Source: Burkholderia guangdongensis
GTDB lineage: Bacteria; Pseudomonadota; Gammaproteobacteria; Burkholderiales; Burkholderiaceae
Direction of reading: 5' to 3'
NCBI RefSeq assembly: GCF_013403875.1
Contig: NZ_JACBNX010000010.1
Location: 110,485 to 174,484 of the forward strand
Length of the DNA stretch: 64,000 bases
Shown here: piece by piece, positions 1 through 8,691 of the stretch
How positions within the stretch are numbered: position 1 is the first letter of the stretch
Layout of the letters: each line of letters starts with the position of its first letter
Position numbers and translations under genes: made by a program
Notes under the pieces: model-generated
Told to the model about the DNA's origin: nothing
Database searches by the model: none
Seen by the model: only the letters and a program-made list of their open reading frames with translations

Positions 1-150
1 GTGCGCGACGCGCGCCGAATGCTCGTGCCCGCGATGCAGCAGCACGACCGCGCCACGGCAGCGCGCGCCCGTCGCGGGCCAGTGCCGGTAGAACAGTTGC
101 TCGCCGTCGTGCGTGGCGAAATGCGCCTGCTGGGCGACGCGTACGCTCAT
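1..150 (-). CDS. Alpha/beta hydrolase N-terminus (YnbC-like), partial
   Basis: Only the first 50 codons are in the window; the gene runs off the left edge. The protein starts MSVRVAQQAHFATHDG and continues with EQLFYRHWPA and VVLLHRGHEHS, the first strand and oxyanion HxG region of an alpha/beta hydrolase. In Burkholderia such proteins are usually hydrolase/methyltransferase fusions, but the second domain cannot be seen here. The gene lies 87 nt downstream of a CDP-alcohol phosphatidyltransferase on the same strand. E. coli ynbABC has the same combination, which suggests a phospholipid-related job. The methyltransferase part is an inference from family knowledge only. Confidence 0.6.
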   Translation of the reverse strand, partial: MSVRVAQQAHFATHDGEQLFYRHWPATGARCRGAVVLLHRGHEHSARVAH

Positions 151-237
151 GCCATCTCTCTCGTTTCGTTATTCGAATGTTTCGACGCCGCCTCTCGGGT
201 CGAATGGTTTCGACGCCGCTCATTGGGCGTCGCGGCG

Positions 238-843
238 TCAGCCGCCCGCTTCGGCGACGCCCGCCCGCACGCGCCGCACGATCGTCACGACCGCGAGCAC
301 GATCAGCAGCCACCACAGCCCGCGCGCGAGCCCGCCGACCGGCAATCCGAGGCCGATCCACAGCGCGAACGCACCGAGCGCGAGCGCGCGGTCGCTCTTG
401 CCGAGCGGGCCGTCGTAGCGGCGGCTCGCGCCGGCGAGCGGGCCGATCAGCCCCGCGCACTCGACGATCACGGCCGCGATCGCGAACAGCCACACGTCGG
501 CCGGCGCGAGCGCGGGCGCGGACAGGAACGGCAGCACGAGCGCGACGTCCGACACGACGTCGCCGAGCTCGTTCAGATACGCGCCGAACGTGCTTTTCTG
601 CCCATGCTCGCGCGCGAGCATCCCGTCGATCGCGTTGAGCGCCATCCGGACGAACAGCCAGATCGGAATCAGCAGGAACAGCACGCGCGCGAACACGCCG
701 AGCCCGGCCAGCGCGCCGACGACGATCGAGCCGCCAGCCGCGAAAAGCGTGACCTGATTCGCGGTGACGCCGCGTTCGGCCAGCGATTCGGTGAGCGGAC
801 GCAGCTTATTCTGGAATTTGGGTTTGAGTGCGTAGAGGCTCAT
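238..843 (-). CDS. CDP-alcohol phosphatidyltransferase (YnbA-like)
   Basis: An integral membrane enzyme of 201 aa that would transfer a phosphatidyl group from CDP-diacylglycerol to an alcohol. Hydrophobic segments begin at about residue 33. The family motif is at residues 70-99 but varies: N70-x2-D73-G74-x2-A77-R78, then G87-x3-N91-x3-D95-x3-D99. Canonical enzymes have Asp at 70 and 91. Two metal-binding Asp positions are therefore Asn, as in a divergent YnbA-type lineage, and the acceptor alcohol cannot be predicted. The start is the ATG at 843. The gene is co-directional with the YnbC-like gene and divergent from the acyltransferase and CdsA-like genes. Confidence 0.8.
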   Translation of the reverse strand: MSLYALKPKFQNKLRPLTESLAERGVTANQVTLFAAGGSIVVGALAGLGVFARVLFLLIPIWLFVRMALNAIDGMLAREHGQKSTFGAYLNELGDVVSDVALVLPFLSAPALAPADVWLFAIAAVIVECAGLIGPLAGASRRYDGPLGKSDRALALGAFALWIGLGLPVGGLARGLWWLLIVLAVVTIVRRVRAGVAEAGG

Positions 844-1254
844 CGTTATTTAACGACCGTTTCAGGGCCGCGCGTCGAAATCGATTGAAGCGCCGGTGAA
901 AAGAACTGCGTCATCCTCGCCGAGTGCCACGCTTGCGTCAAGCGGCCGGATTTAAAGCGGTGATTTTCGCCCACGCCGCGTGCAAACCGGCATTGCGCGG
1001 CGGTCTGGAGTTTTATCCGGAAACTCGCGATAATCCGCTGGCTCGAGTGCGTCGAAGCCTGTCCGCCGAATCGCATTCGCGCGCTCGTGCAAAAAGCCGA
1101 TTTTCGTCGACTCGATTCGTCAGCGCGGATATATCCATTTGAAAGACGTTAAAGAGAGGCCGCCCGGCGCGAAATGCGCGGCGCCGGCATACCGGGAAAT
1201 CAACCGCCTCGCGCGCGCGACGTCGCGGCGGGCATCCGATCGGGAGCGTCGCGG
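844..1254. other. Divergent intergenic region, nothing definite
   Basis: This 411-base gap separates the minus-strand phosphatidyltransferase from the plus-strand acyltransferase, so it should hold both promoters. Short open frames inside it do not resemble known proteins and lack ribosome sites. I could not pick a convincing -35/-10 pair or a repeat. Confidence 0.4.
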
Positions 1255-1884
1255 ATGAAGATCCGGCATGTCTGGCAGCGCGACTTCCTGCTCGCGATCG
1301 TGCGGCTCGTCGCGGGCGCGTATCCGGTCTGGCAGCGGCCGCCGTCGACCGCGACGCAGACCCTCTACTTCTCGAATCACACGAGCCACATCGACACGCT
1401 CGCGATTCTCGCCGCGCTGCCGCGCGACGTGCGCGCGGTCGTACGGCCGGTCGCCGCGCGCGACTACTGGGACAGCGGCAAGCTGAAGCGGCACATCGCG
1501 CAGAACCTGCTGAACGTCGTGCTGATCGACCGTCACCACGAATCGGGCGGCGATCCGCTCGAGCCGGTGCGCGACGCGCTCGCGCAAGGCCATTCGATCA
1601 TCCTCTTCCCGGAAGGCACGCGGGGCGCCGACGCACTGCCGCAGCCGTTCAAGAGCGGGCTGTTCCACCTCGCGAACGAATTCCCGCACGTCGCGCTGAC
1701 GCCCGTCTATCTGGAGAACCTGCAGCGGATCATGCCGAAAGGCGCGATCTGGCCGGTGCCGCTGATCTGCAAGGTGTATTTCGGCGCGCCCGAAGCCCGC
1801 GGCGAGCATGAAGACAAGCCCGCGTTCCTCACCCGCATGCGCGACGCGCTCGTCGCGCTCGCACCGCACCGGCCCGTGGGCTGA
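1255..1884 (+). CDS. 1-acyl-sn-glycerol-3-phosphate acyltransferase-like (PlsC family)
   Basis: A 209-aa PlsC/LPLAT acyltransferase that would acylate lysophosphatidate (or a related lysophospholipid) to phosphatidate at the inner membrane. The acyltransferase block NHTSHID (the H-x4-D motif) is near residue 42 and the acceptor block FPEGTRG near residue 118. ATG 1255 is chosen because GGGAG lies about 9 nt upstream; an in-frame ATG at 1174 would add 27 uncharacteristic residues. It is followed 43 nt later by a CdsA-like gene. The pair would make phosphatidate and convert it to CDP-diacylglycerol for the divergent phosphatidyltransferase. Confidence 0.85.
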   Translation: MKIRHVWQRDFLLAIVRLVAGAYPVWQRPPSTATQTLYFSNHTSHIDTLAILAALPRDVRAVVRPVAARDYWDSGKLKRHIAQNLLNVVLIDRHHESGGDPLEPVRDALAQGHSIILFPEGTRGADALPQPFKSGLFHLANEFPHVALTPVYLENLQRIMPKGAIWPVPLICKVYFGAPEARGEHEDKPAFLTRMRDALVALAPHRPVG

Positions 1885-1927
1885 GCGGCGCGCGTCACCC
1901 CATCCGCTTCCGATCCGGACAACGAAC

Positions 1928-2857
1928 ATGCGAACACTCTTCTGGGAACTGGTCGCGGGCGTCACGGGCCTGCTGGCCGTCGCGACCGTCGTCGGCGCGA
2001 TCCTCGGCGCGCGCGAAGGCGGCAACAGCGCGACGATCGTCAACCTGAACCAGCGAATCCACGCGTGGTGGGCGATGATCGCGGTGATGGTGATCGCGAT
2101 CGGTCTCGGCAACAACGTGACCTACGTCGTATTCGCACTGCTGTCGTATCTGACGCTGCGCGAGTTCATCACGCTGACACCAACCACCGCGAGCGACCAC
2201 ACGACGCTGTTCATCGCGTTCTTCGTCGCTATTCCGGTTCAGTACCTGCTGCTCGCGATCGACTGGTACGGGATGTATTCGATCTTCGTGCCGGTGCATC
2301 TGTTCTTCGCGATGTCGCTCGTGTCGGCGCTCACGCAGGATACGCGCGAGTTCCTGAGCCGCAACGCGAAGATCAACTGGGCGCTGATGGTCTGCGTGTA
2401 CGGGCTGAGCCACGCGCCCGCGGTGCTGATCCTCGACATTCCGCACTACGCGGGCGAGAACGCGCTGCTGCTGTTCTACTTCCTGCTCGTCGTGCAGATC
2501 AGCGACGTGCTGCAGTACGTCGTCGGCAAGCTGTTCGGACGACGAAAGATCGCGCCGCAGCTGTCGCCATCGAAAACGGTCGAGGGTTTCATCGGCGGCG
2601 GCCTGCTCGCGACGCTGTGCGGCGCCGCGCTGTATCGCGTGACGCCGTTCAGCTTCGGCGCCGCGTTCGGGATCTCGCTCGCGATCGTGATCGCGGGCTT
2701 CGTCGGCGGGCTCGTGCTGTCGGCGGTGAAGCGCTCGCTCGGCACGAAGGACTGGGGCTCGATGATCGCCGGCCACGGCGGGATGCTCGATCGTGTCGAT
2801 TCGATCTGCTTCGCGGCGCCGGTGTTCTTCCATCTCGTCCGGTATCTGTACGTGTAA
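1928..2857 (+). CDS. Phosphatidate cytidylyltransferase (CdsA/YnbB-like)
   Basis: A 309-aa multi-pass membrane enzyme that makes CDP-diacylglycerol from phosphatidate and CTP. The CTP-transferase signature is near the C-terminus (about residues 265-290): S-x-V-K-R-S-x3-K-D-x-G followed by GHGGMLDRVDS, with all expected Lys and Asp residues. About eight hydrophobic segments are visible. The start is ATG 1928, giving MRTLFWELVAG. Because it sits beside PlsC-, YnbA- and YnbC-like genes it is more likely the specialised YnbB-type paralogue than the housekeeping CdsA, which would normally be next to uppS/dxr. Confidence 0.88.
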   Translation: MRTLFWELVAGVTGLLAVATVVGAILGAREGGNSATIVNLNQRIHAWWAMIAVMVIAIGLGNNVTYVVFALLSYLTLREFITLTPTTASDHTTLFIAFFVAIPVQYLLLAIDWYGMYSIFVPVHLFFAMSLVSALTQDTREFLSRNAKINWALMVCVYGLSHAPAVLILDIPHYAGENALLLFYFLLVVQISDVLQYVVGKLFGRRKIAPQLSPSKTVEGFIGGGLLATLCGAALYRVTPFSFGAAFGISLAIVIAGFVGGLVLSAVKRSLGTKDWGSMIAGHGGMLDRVDSICFAAPVFFHLVRYLYV

Positions 2858-2906
2858 CGCGAAAATAACCGCGCGATCCGCGCGGCGTCCCGGCCCCCCG
2901 GTGTCG

Positions 2907-3515
2907 TTACGCGGCCGGCAGCTTCAGCAACTGGTCGGTCGTCACGATCGCGCCGAACGTGTCGTCGATCGACGCGAGCGCCGAGCGATGCAGCACGTCG
3001 TGCGGAATCACACCGCCCGGCGCATCGATGTCGCGCGTCGCGCACGCGTCGTCGACGACGATCACGTCGTAGCCGAGCGGCACCGCGTCGCGCGCCGCAC
3101 CGGCCACGCACGCATGCGTCATCAGCCCGGTGACGATCAGCGTCCTGATCCCGCTTGCCTTGAGGCGGCTGTCGAGGTCGGTCGTCGGAAACACGCTGAC
3201 CGACGTCTTCTGCAGCACCACGTGATGCGGCGCGGGCTGCAGCTCGCGATGGAATTCGACGGACTTGCTCGTCTCCGCGAAGACCGGGCTCTCGGCAGGC
3301 GCCAGATGCTGCACGTGGAATACCGGCATCCGCTTCTGATCCGCATACGCGATCAGGCGCTGCGTGTTGCGCAGCGCGGGCAGGCCGTTCGGCACCGGCA
3401 GGCGGCCATCGAAATATTCGTTCTGGAAATCGATCACCAGCAACGCGGTGCTTTTAGCGTCGATGGCATGCGGCGCGGCGGCGCCGGCGAGGGTCCGGAT
3501 AGTCGGATGATTCAT
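2907..3515 (-). CDS. Isochorismatase-family cysteine hydrolase
   Basis: A 202-aa cytoplasmic hydrolase of the isochorismatase/nicotinamidase superfamily. The catalytic triad is visible: D29 in LLVIDFQN, K103 in VLQKTSVS and C136 in THACVAGAARDA, with the usual cis-peptide stretch before the Cys. The substrate cannot be told from the sequence; these enzymes hydrolyse isochorismate, nicotinamide, ureidoacrylate and other amides. The start ATG at 3515 follows a 178-nt divergent gap shared with a GlxA-type regulator, which is probably its controller. It is convergent with the CdsA-like gene. Confidence 0.85.
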   Translation of the reverse strand: MNHPTIRTLAGAAAPHAIDAKSTALLVIDFQNEYFDGRLPVPNGLPALRNTQRLIAYADQKRMPVFHVQHLAPAESPVFAETSKSVEFHRELQPAPHHVVLQKTSVSVFPTTDLDSRLKASGIRTLIVTGLMTHACVAGAARDAVPLGYDVIVVDDACATRDIDAPGGVIPHDVLHRSALASIDDTFGAIVTTDQLLKLPAA

Positions 3516-3692
3516 CGTCTGAGCCTCATTCGTGGGAAATTCGCGATGCCTGTCGCCCGGATGACAACGTGTGCCGGGTGCAATGCGAGACAGGCGCCAG
3601 TGTCGAATGCGCGCACGTTCAGCGAAAGCGGCCCGCGGGACAAGTTGTGCTAGGATCGGGCCAACTTGGCAACGGCGCCCGATTTGCACCTC

Positions 3693-4721
3693 ATGCATAC
3701 CGTCGCAGTGATCGCCTACGAAGGCATCAGCCCGTTCCATCTCTCCGTGCCGTGCATCGTGTTCGGCGACGATCTCACCCGCCTCGGCGCGCCACGTTAT
3801 CGCCTGCTGGTCTGCGGCGAACGGCCCGGGCTCGTGTCGACGATGTCCGGATTCAACCTCGAAATCACGCACGATCTGTCCGCGCTCGATCACGCGGATA
3901 CGGTGATCATGCCGGCCTGGCGCGATCCCGACGAACGCGCGCCCGACGCGCTGCTCGATGCGCTGCGCGACGCGCGCCGCCGCGGCGCGCGTCTCGTCGG
4001 CCTGTGCCTCGGCACGTTCGTGATGGCCGAAGCGGGGCTGCTCGACGGCCGCACCGCGGCCACGCACTGGGCGTGGAGCGACGACTTCGTGAAGAAATTC
4101 CCGCGCGTGACGCTGAATCGCCATGCGCTGTACGTCGAGGACGACGGCATCCTCACGTCGGCGGGCACCGCCGCCGCGATCGACTGCTGCCTGCAGCTGA
4201 TCCGCTCGGATCACGGCGCGGAAATCGCGAACCGGATCGCGCGCCGCCTCGTCGTCGCGCCGCAGCGTCACGGCGATCAGGCGCAATACATCGAGGCGCC
4301 GCTGCCGGTCGCCGAGGGCACCGACACGTTCGGCATCACGCTCGACTGGGCGATCGAGCATCTGGAGCAGCCGCTGTGCCTCGATCTGCTCGCGTCGAAA
4401 GCCGGGATGAGCCGGCGCAACTTCACGCGACGCTTCCGGGACAAGACCGGCACATCGTTTTCGCAGTGGATCCTCACGCATCGGCTGAACGCCGCGCAGC
4501 GCCTGCTCGAGACCAGCGACAAGTCGCTCGATCACATCGCCGACATCGTCGGCTTCGGCTCGACCGTGTCGTTTCGCCAGCATTTCACGAGCACGTTCTC
4601 GATTTCGCCGAGCGCCTATCGTAGACAATTCGGTAGACAGTTCGATGGACAATTCGGTCCGCAATCCGGTCCGCAATCCGGAGGGCAATTCAGCGAGCCG
4701 CTCGTCGGGCTTTCAAAGTGA
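3693..4721 (+). CDS. GlxA-family transcriptional regulator (DJ-1/PfpI + AraC HTH)
   Basis: A 342-aa DNA-binding regulator. Residues 1-180 form a DJ-1/PfpI (glutamine amidotransferase-like) domain with the nucleophile-elbow sequence GLCLGTFVMAEAG near residue 105. Residues 210-310 form the AraC double helix-turn-helix (LASKAGMSRRNFTRRF; IADIVGFGSTVSFRQHF). It is divergent from the isochorismatase, its likely target. ATG 3693 is used; a TTG at 3666 in frame would add nine residues. The last 30 residues are an unusual Gln/Phe/Gly-rich degenerate repeat (RQFG, GQFG, PQSG) coming from imperfect tandem DNA at about 4620-4695. Confidence 0.85.
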   Translation: MHTVAVIAYEGISPFHLSVPCIVFGDDLTRLGAPRYRLLVCGERPGLVSTMSGFNLEITHDLSALDHADTVIMPAWRDPDERAPDALLDALRDARRRGARLVGLCLGTFVMAEAGLLDGRTAATHWAWSDDFVKKFPRVTLNRHALYVEDDGILTSAGTAAAIDCCLQLIRSDHGAEIANRIARRLVVAPQRHGDQAQYIEAPLPVAEGTDTFGITLDWAIEHLEQPLCLDLLASKAGMSRRNFTRRFRDKTGTSFSQWILTHRLNAAQRLLETSDKSLDHIADIVGFGSTVSFRQHFTSTFSISPSAYRRQFGRQFDGQFGPQSGPQSGGQFSEPLVGLSK

Positions 4722-4805
4722 CGCGAGCCGCCTCACAATGGCGACGCCCTTTCGGCGACGGACACGCCGCGCCGACACCGACTCCCGCCTTCTTCGAAAC
4801 ACACG

Positions 4806-5669
4806 ATGATTAGACCGCTGTTCGACCTGGACCTGCTGCGCGCGCTCGTGATGGTCGCCGATTGCGGCAGCTTCACGACCGCGTCCGCGCGGCTCCATTC
4901 GACGCAATCGACGGTCAGCCAGAAAGTGCGGCGGCTCGAGGAGATGGCCGGACACCGGTTGCTGGATCGCGGCACGCGCGACGTGCAACCGACCGACGCC
5001 GGCGAGATCCTGCTCGGCTACGCGCGCCGGATGCTCACGCTGAACGACGACATTCTCGAAGCGCTATCGGGCGCGACGGTCGCGCTGACGGTGCGGCTCG
5101 GCGTGCCCGAGGATTTCGTCGCCGGCCGCACGACGCACATGCTCGCCGCATTCAAGCGCCGGCATCCGCAGGTCAAGCTCGAGGTGACGAGCGGCATGAG
5201 CCGCGATCTGAGCAACGCGTTCGATCACGGCGATCTCGACCTCGTGCTCGTCAAGCAGCGGCGCGACAGCCGCGAAGCGGTCGCGCGCTGGCCCGAGAAG
5301 CTGAAGTGGATCGACAGCGCGGCGCAGCCGTCGTTCGAGCTCGATCCGATTCCGATCGTCGCGTTTCCGCCGCGCGGCCTCTATCGCGACGACATGATCA
5401 AGGCGATCGAGGAGCGCGGCCGGCGCTGGCGGATCAGCTTCACGAGCTCGAGCCTGAGCGGCGTCCAGGCGGCGGTCGCCGACGGGCTCGGCATCAGCCT
5501 GCTGCCCGCGCGCGCGGTCACGGCCGAGCATAGGGTGCTGACGACGAAGCACGGCTTCGTGCCGATCGAGTCGATGGACATCGCGATCCTGCACCGGCCG
5601 ACGGTCGACCCGGTCGTCAAGGAGCTCGCGCTCGCGCTCGGCGAGCTGATCGAGCACGAGCGGCGGTGA
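4806..5669 (+). CDS. LysR-family transcriptional regulator
   Basis: A 287-aa LysR-type regulator. The N-terminal winged helix is clear (residues 1-60: LDLLRALVMVADCGSFTTAS, then STVSQKVRRLEE). A periplasmic-binding-protein-like effector domain follows (about 90-280). The start ATG 4806 gives MIRPLFDLDLLRAL. Its 3' end lies 3 nt from the convergent amidohydrolase, and 84 nt separate it from the upstream GlxA-type gene. The effector and targets are unknown; LysR proteins often control a neighbouring gene, here most plausibly the amidohydrolase. Confidence 0.88.
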   Translation: MIRPLFDLDLLRALVMVADCGSFTTASARLHSTQSTVSQKVRRLEEMAGHRLLDRGTRDVQPTDAGEILLGYARRMLTLNDDILEALSGATVALTVRLGVPEDFVAGRTTHMLAAFKRRHPQVKLEVTSGMSRDLSNAFDHGDLDLVLVKQRRDSREAVARWPEKLKWIDSAAQPSFELDPIPIVAFPPRGLYRDDMIKAIEERGRRWRISFTSSSLSGVQAAVADGLGISLLPARAVTAEHRVLTTKHGFVPIESMDIAILHRPTVDPVVKELALALGELIEHERR

Positions 5670-5672
5670 TCG

Positions 5673-6872
5673 TCACCGCAAGAAGTTCAGCCTCGGCGTG
5701 ACGGGCGCATCGGTCGCGGGCACGCCGCGCCGCACGACCCAGCGCGCGCCCGGCACGCCGGCAACCGCCGCCGCCGCGTTCGGCGCATCGACCGCGACGA
5801 ACGTCGCTTCGCAGCCGACTTCGATTCCGTAGCCATCCTTACCGATCACGCGCGCGCCCGCGTGCGTCGCCATTTCGAGCGCGACGTTCAGTTCGTCATC
5901 CGTATAAAAGCCCGACCGATAGCCGACGAGATTCGCGCGCTGCAGCATGTCGCCGTTGCCGTACGGCCACCACGCGTCGCCGATGTTGTCGTTGCCGGTG
6001 AACACGTGCACGCCCGCCGCGCGCAGTTGCCGCACCGGCGGGAACGCGCAATCGCCGGGCGCGTTCGTCAGGATCGCGACGCCCGCGTCGGCGAGCGCCG
6101 CGGCCGTGCGCGCGACGTCGTCCGCCGGCACTTCGCCGAGCGCATACGCGTGACTGACCGCGACGCGCCCATGCAGACCCGACGCGCGCGTGCGCGCCGC
6201 GATCCGCAGCAGTTGCTCGATGCCCTGCTGCCCCGGCTCGTGCAGATGGATGTCGATCTTCGCGCCGCGCTTTTCCGCGATACCGAACACGATGTCGAGC
6301 TGGCCGTCCGCGTCGCCGTCGAGCGTCGTCGGATCGATGCCGCCGACGACGCCCGCGCCTTCGCGCACCGCCGCGTCGAGCATGTCCGCGGTGCCGGCGC
6401 ACGACACGACGCCGGCCTGCGGAAACGCGACGAGCTCGATGTCGACGATCCCGCGCCACTTCTCGCGCGCCGCCATCACCGCATGCAGGTTCGTGAGGCC
6501 GGTCGTCGCATCGACGTCGACGTGGCTGCGCATCGCGACCGTGCCGAACGCAGCGGCCTGTGCGATCAGCGCGTCCGCGCGCTCGGCGATCGGCCGCGCG
6601 GTGCCGAGCAGACGCTTCTCGGCCGCGAGCCGTTCGCGCAGTGTCGCGGCGGGCTCGTGCGGATGCCAGCGGTCGCCGACGAAGCTCTTGTCGAGATGGA
6701 TGTGGCCGTCGACGAAGCCGGGCAGCACGACCCGGCCGCCGAGGTCGACCGTGTCGGCGGTGGCGCCTTCGGGGCGCTCGGCGCCGACGGCGGCGAAGCG
6801 GCCGTCCCGAACGGCCAGATGCAGCGGGCGGCCGTTTCGGTCGACGGCGTTGATGAATACGCGATCAAACAT
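5673..6872 (-). CDS. Amidohydrolase, cytosine-deaminase-like
   Basis: A 399-aa metal-dependent amidohydrolase of the cytosine deaminase type. Metal-ligand blocks appear in family order: HIHLDKSF (about residue 56), HLHEPGQQ (about 207), SHAYALG (about 239) and GNDNIGDAWWPYG (about 291). The N-terminal 50 residues and the C-terminus make the usual small beta domain. Cytosine deaminase itself has a His/Asp pair before the DPWYP-like stretch; here it is N-D-N, so the substrate may be another cyclic amidine or N-acyl compound. ATG 6872 (MFDRVFINAVDRNG) is used; an upstream in-frame ATG at 6917 adds an arginine-rich extension without support. Confidence 0.82.
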   Translation of the reverse strand: MFDRVFINAVDRNGRPLHLAVRDGRFAAVGAERPEGATADTVDLGGRVVLPGFVDGHIHLDKSFVGDRWHPHEPAATLRERLAAEKRLLGTARPIAERADALIAQAAAFGTVAMRSHVDVDATTGLTNLHAVMAAREKWRGIVDIELVAFPQAGVVSCAGTADMLDAAVREGAGVVGGIDPTTLDGDADGQLDIVFGIAEKRGAKIDIHLHEPGQQGIEQLLRIAARTRASGLHGRVAVSHAYALGEVPADDVARTAAALADAGVAILTNAPGDCAFPPVRQLRAAGVHVFTGNDNIGDAWWPYGNGDMLQRANLVGYRSGFYTDDELNVALEMATHAGARVIGKDGYGIEVGCEATFVAVDAPNAAAAVAGVPGARWVVRRGVPATDAPVTPRLNFLR

Positions 6873-7287
6873 GGGAAGTCTCTCGGTGATGTCCGGCCTT
6901 CGGCCGCGTCGATTCACGATGGCGAATCCGGCGCGCCGCGGCCGTGTGTTGGGGAATCGCGGTCACGATATCGGACGCGCTCCGGCCGCACCAATTAAAT
7001 GTTGCGATGCGACGCATTCGATTCCGCGATGTGCGCGACGACACCGGGCGGAGTTCGCGGCATCGATGCGGGCGGCGTTTTCGGTGCGCGCCCGGGACCG
7101 CGAATCCGCGCTCGGGGCCGTGAATTCGCGCGCTCCGGGCCTTGCGGCAAACGGGATGTCGGCGGCAACAGACTTTACACGTTGTTACGCGCGCGGCCCG
7201 GACGCCCATCCCGGCTTTCCTTATACTCACGCGCATTCGCCCAGTGGCGATTCCCGTCGCGAACGCGATGCCGTTGCAGGAAACACG
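6873..7287. other. Divergent intergenic region upstream of lipoprotein gene
   Basis: This 415-base gap lies between the minus-strand amidohydrolase and the plus-strand lipoprotein. A TATACT hexamer at 7222-7227, about 60 nt before the lipoprotein start, is a possible -10; no good -35 is seen at 16-18 bp. Nothing else could be supported. Confidence 0.35.
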
Positions 7288-7917
7288 ATGATGCGCATAC
7301 CCACTCAAAAAACCGTTCTGTTCGCCGCGCTCGTCGCCACGGCGGCGCTTCCGCTGACCGCGTGTGTCGCGCCGGGCTATGCCCCGTACGGCGCGCAGCC
7401 GGGCTATCAGGCCCAGCCGCAGTATGCGCAGCCGCAGTACGCTCAACCGCCGCAATACGCGCAACCGTCGTACTCGCAGCCGGGCTACGTGCAGCCCGCG
7501 CCCGGCTATCCGCAGAACTCGGCGCCGCCGTACTCGAACGGCGGCCCGAACGACCCGTATGCTGCGCAGTATGGCACGCAGTACGGGACGATCGCGAACA
7601 TCCAGCCGGTCAGCGGCGCGGTGGGTCCGTCGGGCGTCGCGGGCACCGTCGTCGGCGCGCTGATCGGCGGCGTGCTCGGCAACCAGATCGGCCATGGCCA
7701 CGGCCGCGACGCGGCAACCGTGATCGGCGCGCTCGGCGGCGCGGTCGCCGGCAACCAGATCGGCCAGCAGATGGGCGCCGCGCAGCCGCCGAGCAGCTAC
7801 CGGATCGACGTGCAGGTCAGCGACGGCTCGATGCGCTCGTTCGACGTGCAGTCGCCGGGCGACCTGCGGCCGGGCGATCGCGTGCAGATCAACGGCAACC
7901 AGCTTTCGCGGTATTGA
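7288..7917 (+). CDS. Glycine-zipper 2TM outer-membrane lipoprotein
   Basis: A 209-aa predicted lipoprotein. The signal peptide ends in a lipobox, LTAC (Cys at about residue 28). A Tyr/Gln/Pro-rich repeat follows (QPQYAQPQYAQPPQYAQPSY). Then comes a glycine-zipper domain of the SlyB/17-kDa-antigen type (VVGALIGGVLGNQIGHGHGR; ALGGAVAGNQIGQQMG), ending in a short beta domain (YRIDVQVSDGSMRSFDVQSP). These proteins sit in the outer membrane and help envelope integrity. Two adjacent ATGs (7288, 7291) are possible starts, preceded by AGGA. The gene stands alone. Confidence 0.85.
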   Translation: MMRIPTQKTVLFAALVATAALPLTACVAPGYAPYGAQPGYQAQPQYAQPQYAQPPQYAQPSYSQPGYVQPAPGYPQNSAPPYSNGGPNDPYAAQYGTQYGTIANIQPVSGAVGPSGVAGTVVGALIGGVLGNQIGHGHGRDAATVIGALGGAVAGNQIGQQMGAAQPPSSYRIDVQVSDGSMRSFDVQSPGDLRPGDRVQINGNQLSRY

Positions 7918-7961
7918 TCTCGCGAGACCGGCTCGGCCACCCTCATCCCGCCTGCCTCGAT

Positions 7962-8480
7962 ATGCCGACTCCGACGATCACGATCCGCCAGCTCGACGAC
8001 ACCGACGCCGCCCGCTTCAAAGCGCTGCGCGTGCGCGCGATCGAGCTCTCGCCGACGTCGTTCCTGCCGACCCGCGACGAGGAAAACAGCCGCTCTCTCG
8101 ACGAAGTCGCAGCGCGCATCCGGACGACGGACACGCAGACTGTCTTCGGCGCATTCGACGCGGATACGCTGATCGGCATCACCGGGGTGCGCCGCGAGAC
8201 GCTCACGCAACTCCGCCACAAGGCAACCGTCTGGGGCGTGTTCGTCGATCCGGCGTTCCGCGGCCGCGGCATCGCGCAACGCCTGCTCGACGCCGCGACC
8301 GCGCACGCGGCTGACGTCTGGCACTGCGTGCAGGTGACGCTCGGCGTGAACGCGAACAACGACGCGGCGAAGCGCCTGTACGTCGCGCAAGGATTCGTCC
8401 GGTTCGGCACCGAGCCGCGCGCCACCCTCGTGGACGGCCGATTCTACGACGAGGAATACATGGTCAAGACGCTGAAGTAA
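7962..8480 (+). CDS. GNAT-family N-acetyltransferase
   Basis: A 172-aa acetyl-CoA-dependent acetyltransferase. The core GNAT motif A is visible: VWGVFVDPAFRGRGIAQRLL (R/Q-x-x-G-x-G/A, about residues 87-106), followed by VTLGVNANNDAAKRLYVAQGF, the alpha4-beta7 part. The substrate is unknown; similar proteins acetylate small amines or protein N-termini. It starts 44 nt after the lipoprotein gene. An intergenic parS-like site follows it. Confidence 0.85.
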   Translation: MPTPTITIRQLDDTDAARFKALRVRAIELSPTSFLPTRDEENSRSLDEVAARIRTTDTQTVFGAFDADTLIGITGVRRETLTQLRHKATVWGVFVDPAFRGRGIAQRLLDAATAHAADVWHCVQVTLGVNANNDAAKRLYVAQGFVRFGTEPRATLVDGRFYDEEYMVKTLK

Positions 8481-8571
8481 CGGGTGGCGCCGGCGCGGAT
8501 CGGCCGTTAGTTGCATTACCAAAGCCGCAGACTCCAAGCCGCTGACCCAAAGCCTCACACGCCACCCGATC

Positions 8572-8585
8572 TTTATGCGCACAAA
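8572..8585. promoter_or_regulatory. Degenerate parS-like palindrome
   Basis: TTTATGCGCACAAA matches the perfect palindrome TTTATGCGCATAAA at the parAB locus at 13 of 14 positions. It is in the intergenic gap between the GNAT and aminotransferase genes, about 23 kb from parAB. It may be an outlying ParB-binding site or chance; one mismatch breaks the palindrome. Confidence 0.45.
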
Positions 8586-8691
8586 CTCGCATCGCACCCC
8601 GTCCGTCCGCGACCGTACCGGGATCGACCGCGCCGGCGGAATATGACAAGCTCGGAGTCCGTGATTCAACCACCCGTCCGAGGAACCTGAA

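Noticed and set aside
1..888. Long arginine-rich open frames on the opposite strand of GC-rich genes
   Set aside because: They lack family motifs and ribosome sites and are the usual by-product of third-position GC bias. The same applies throughout the window, for example opposite shc, hpnN and glcB.
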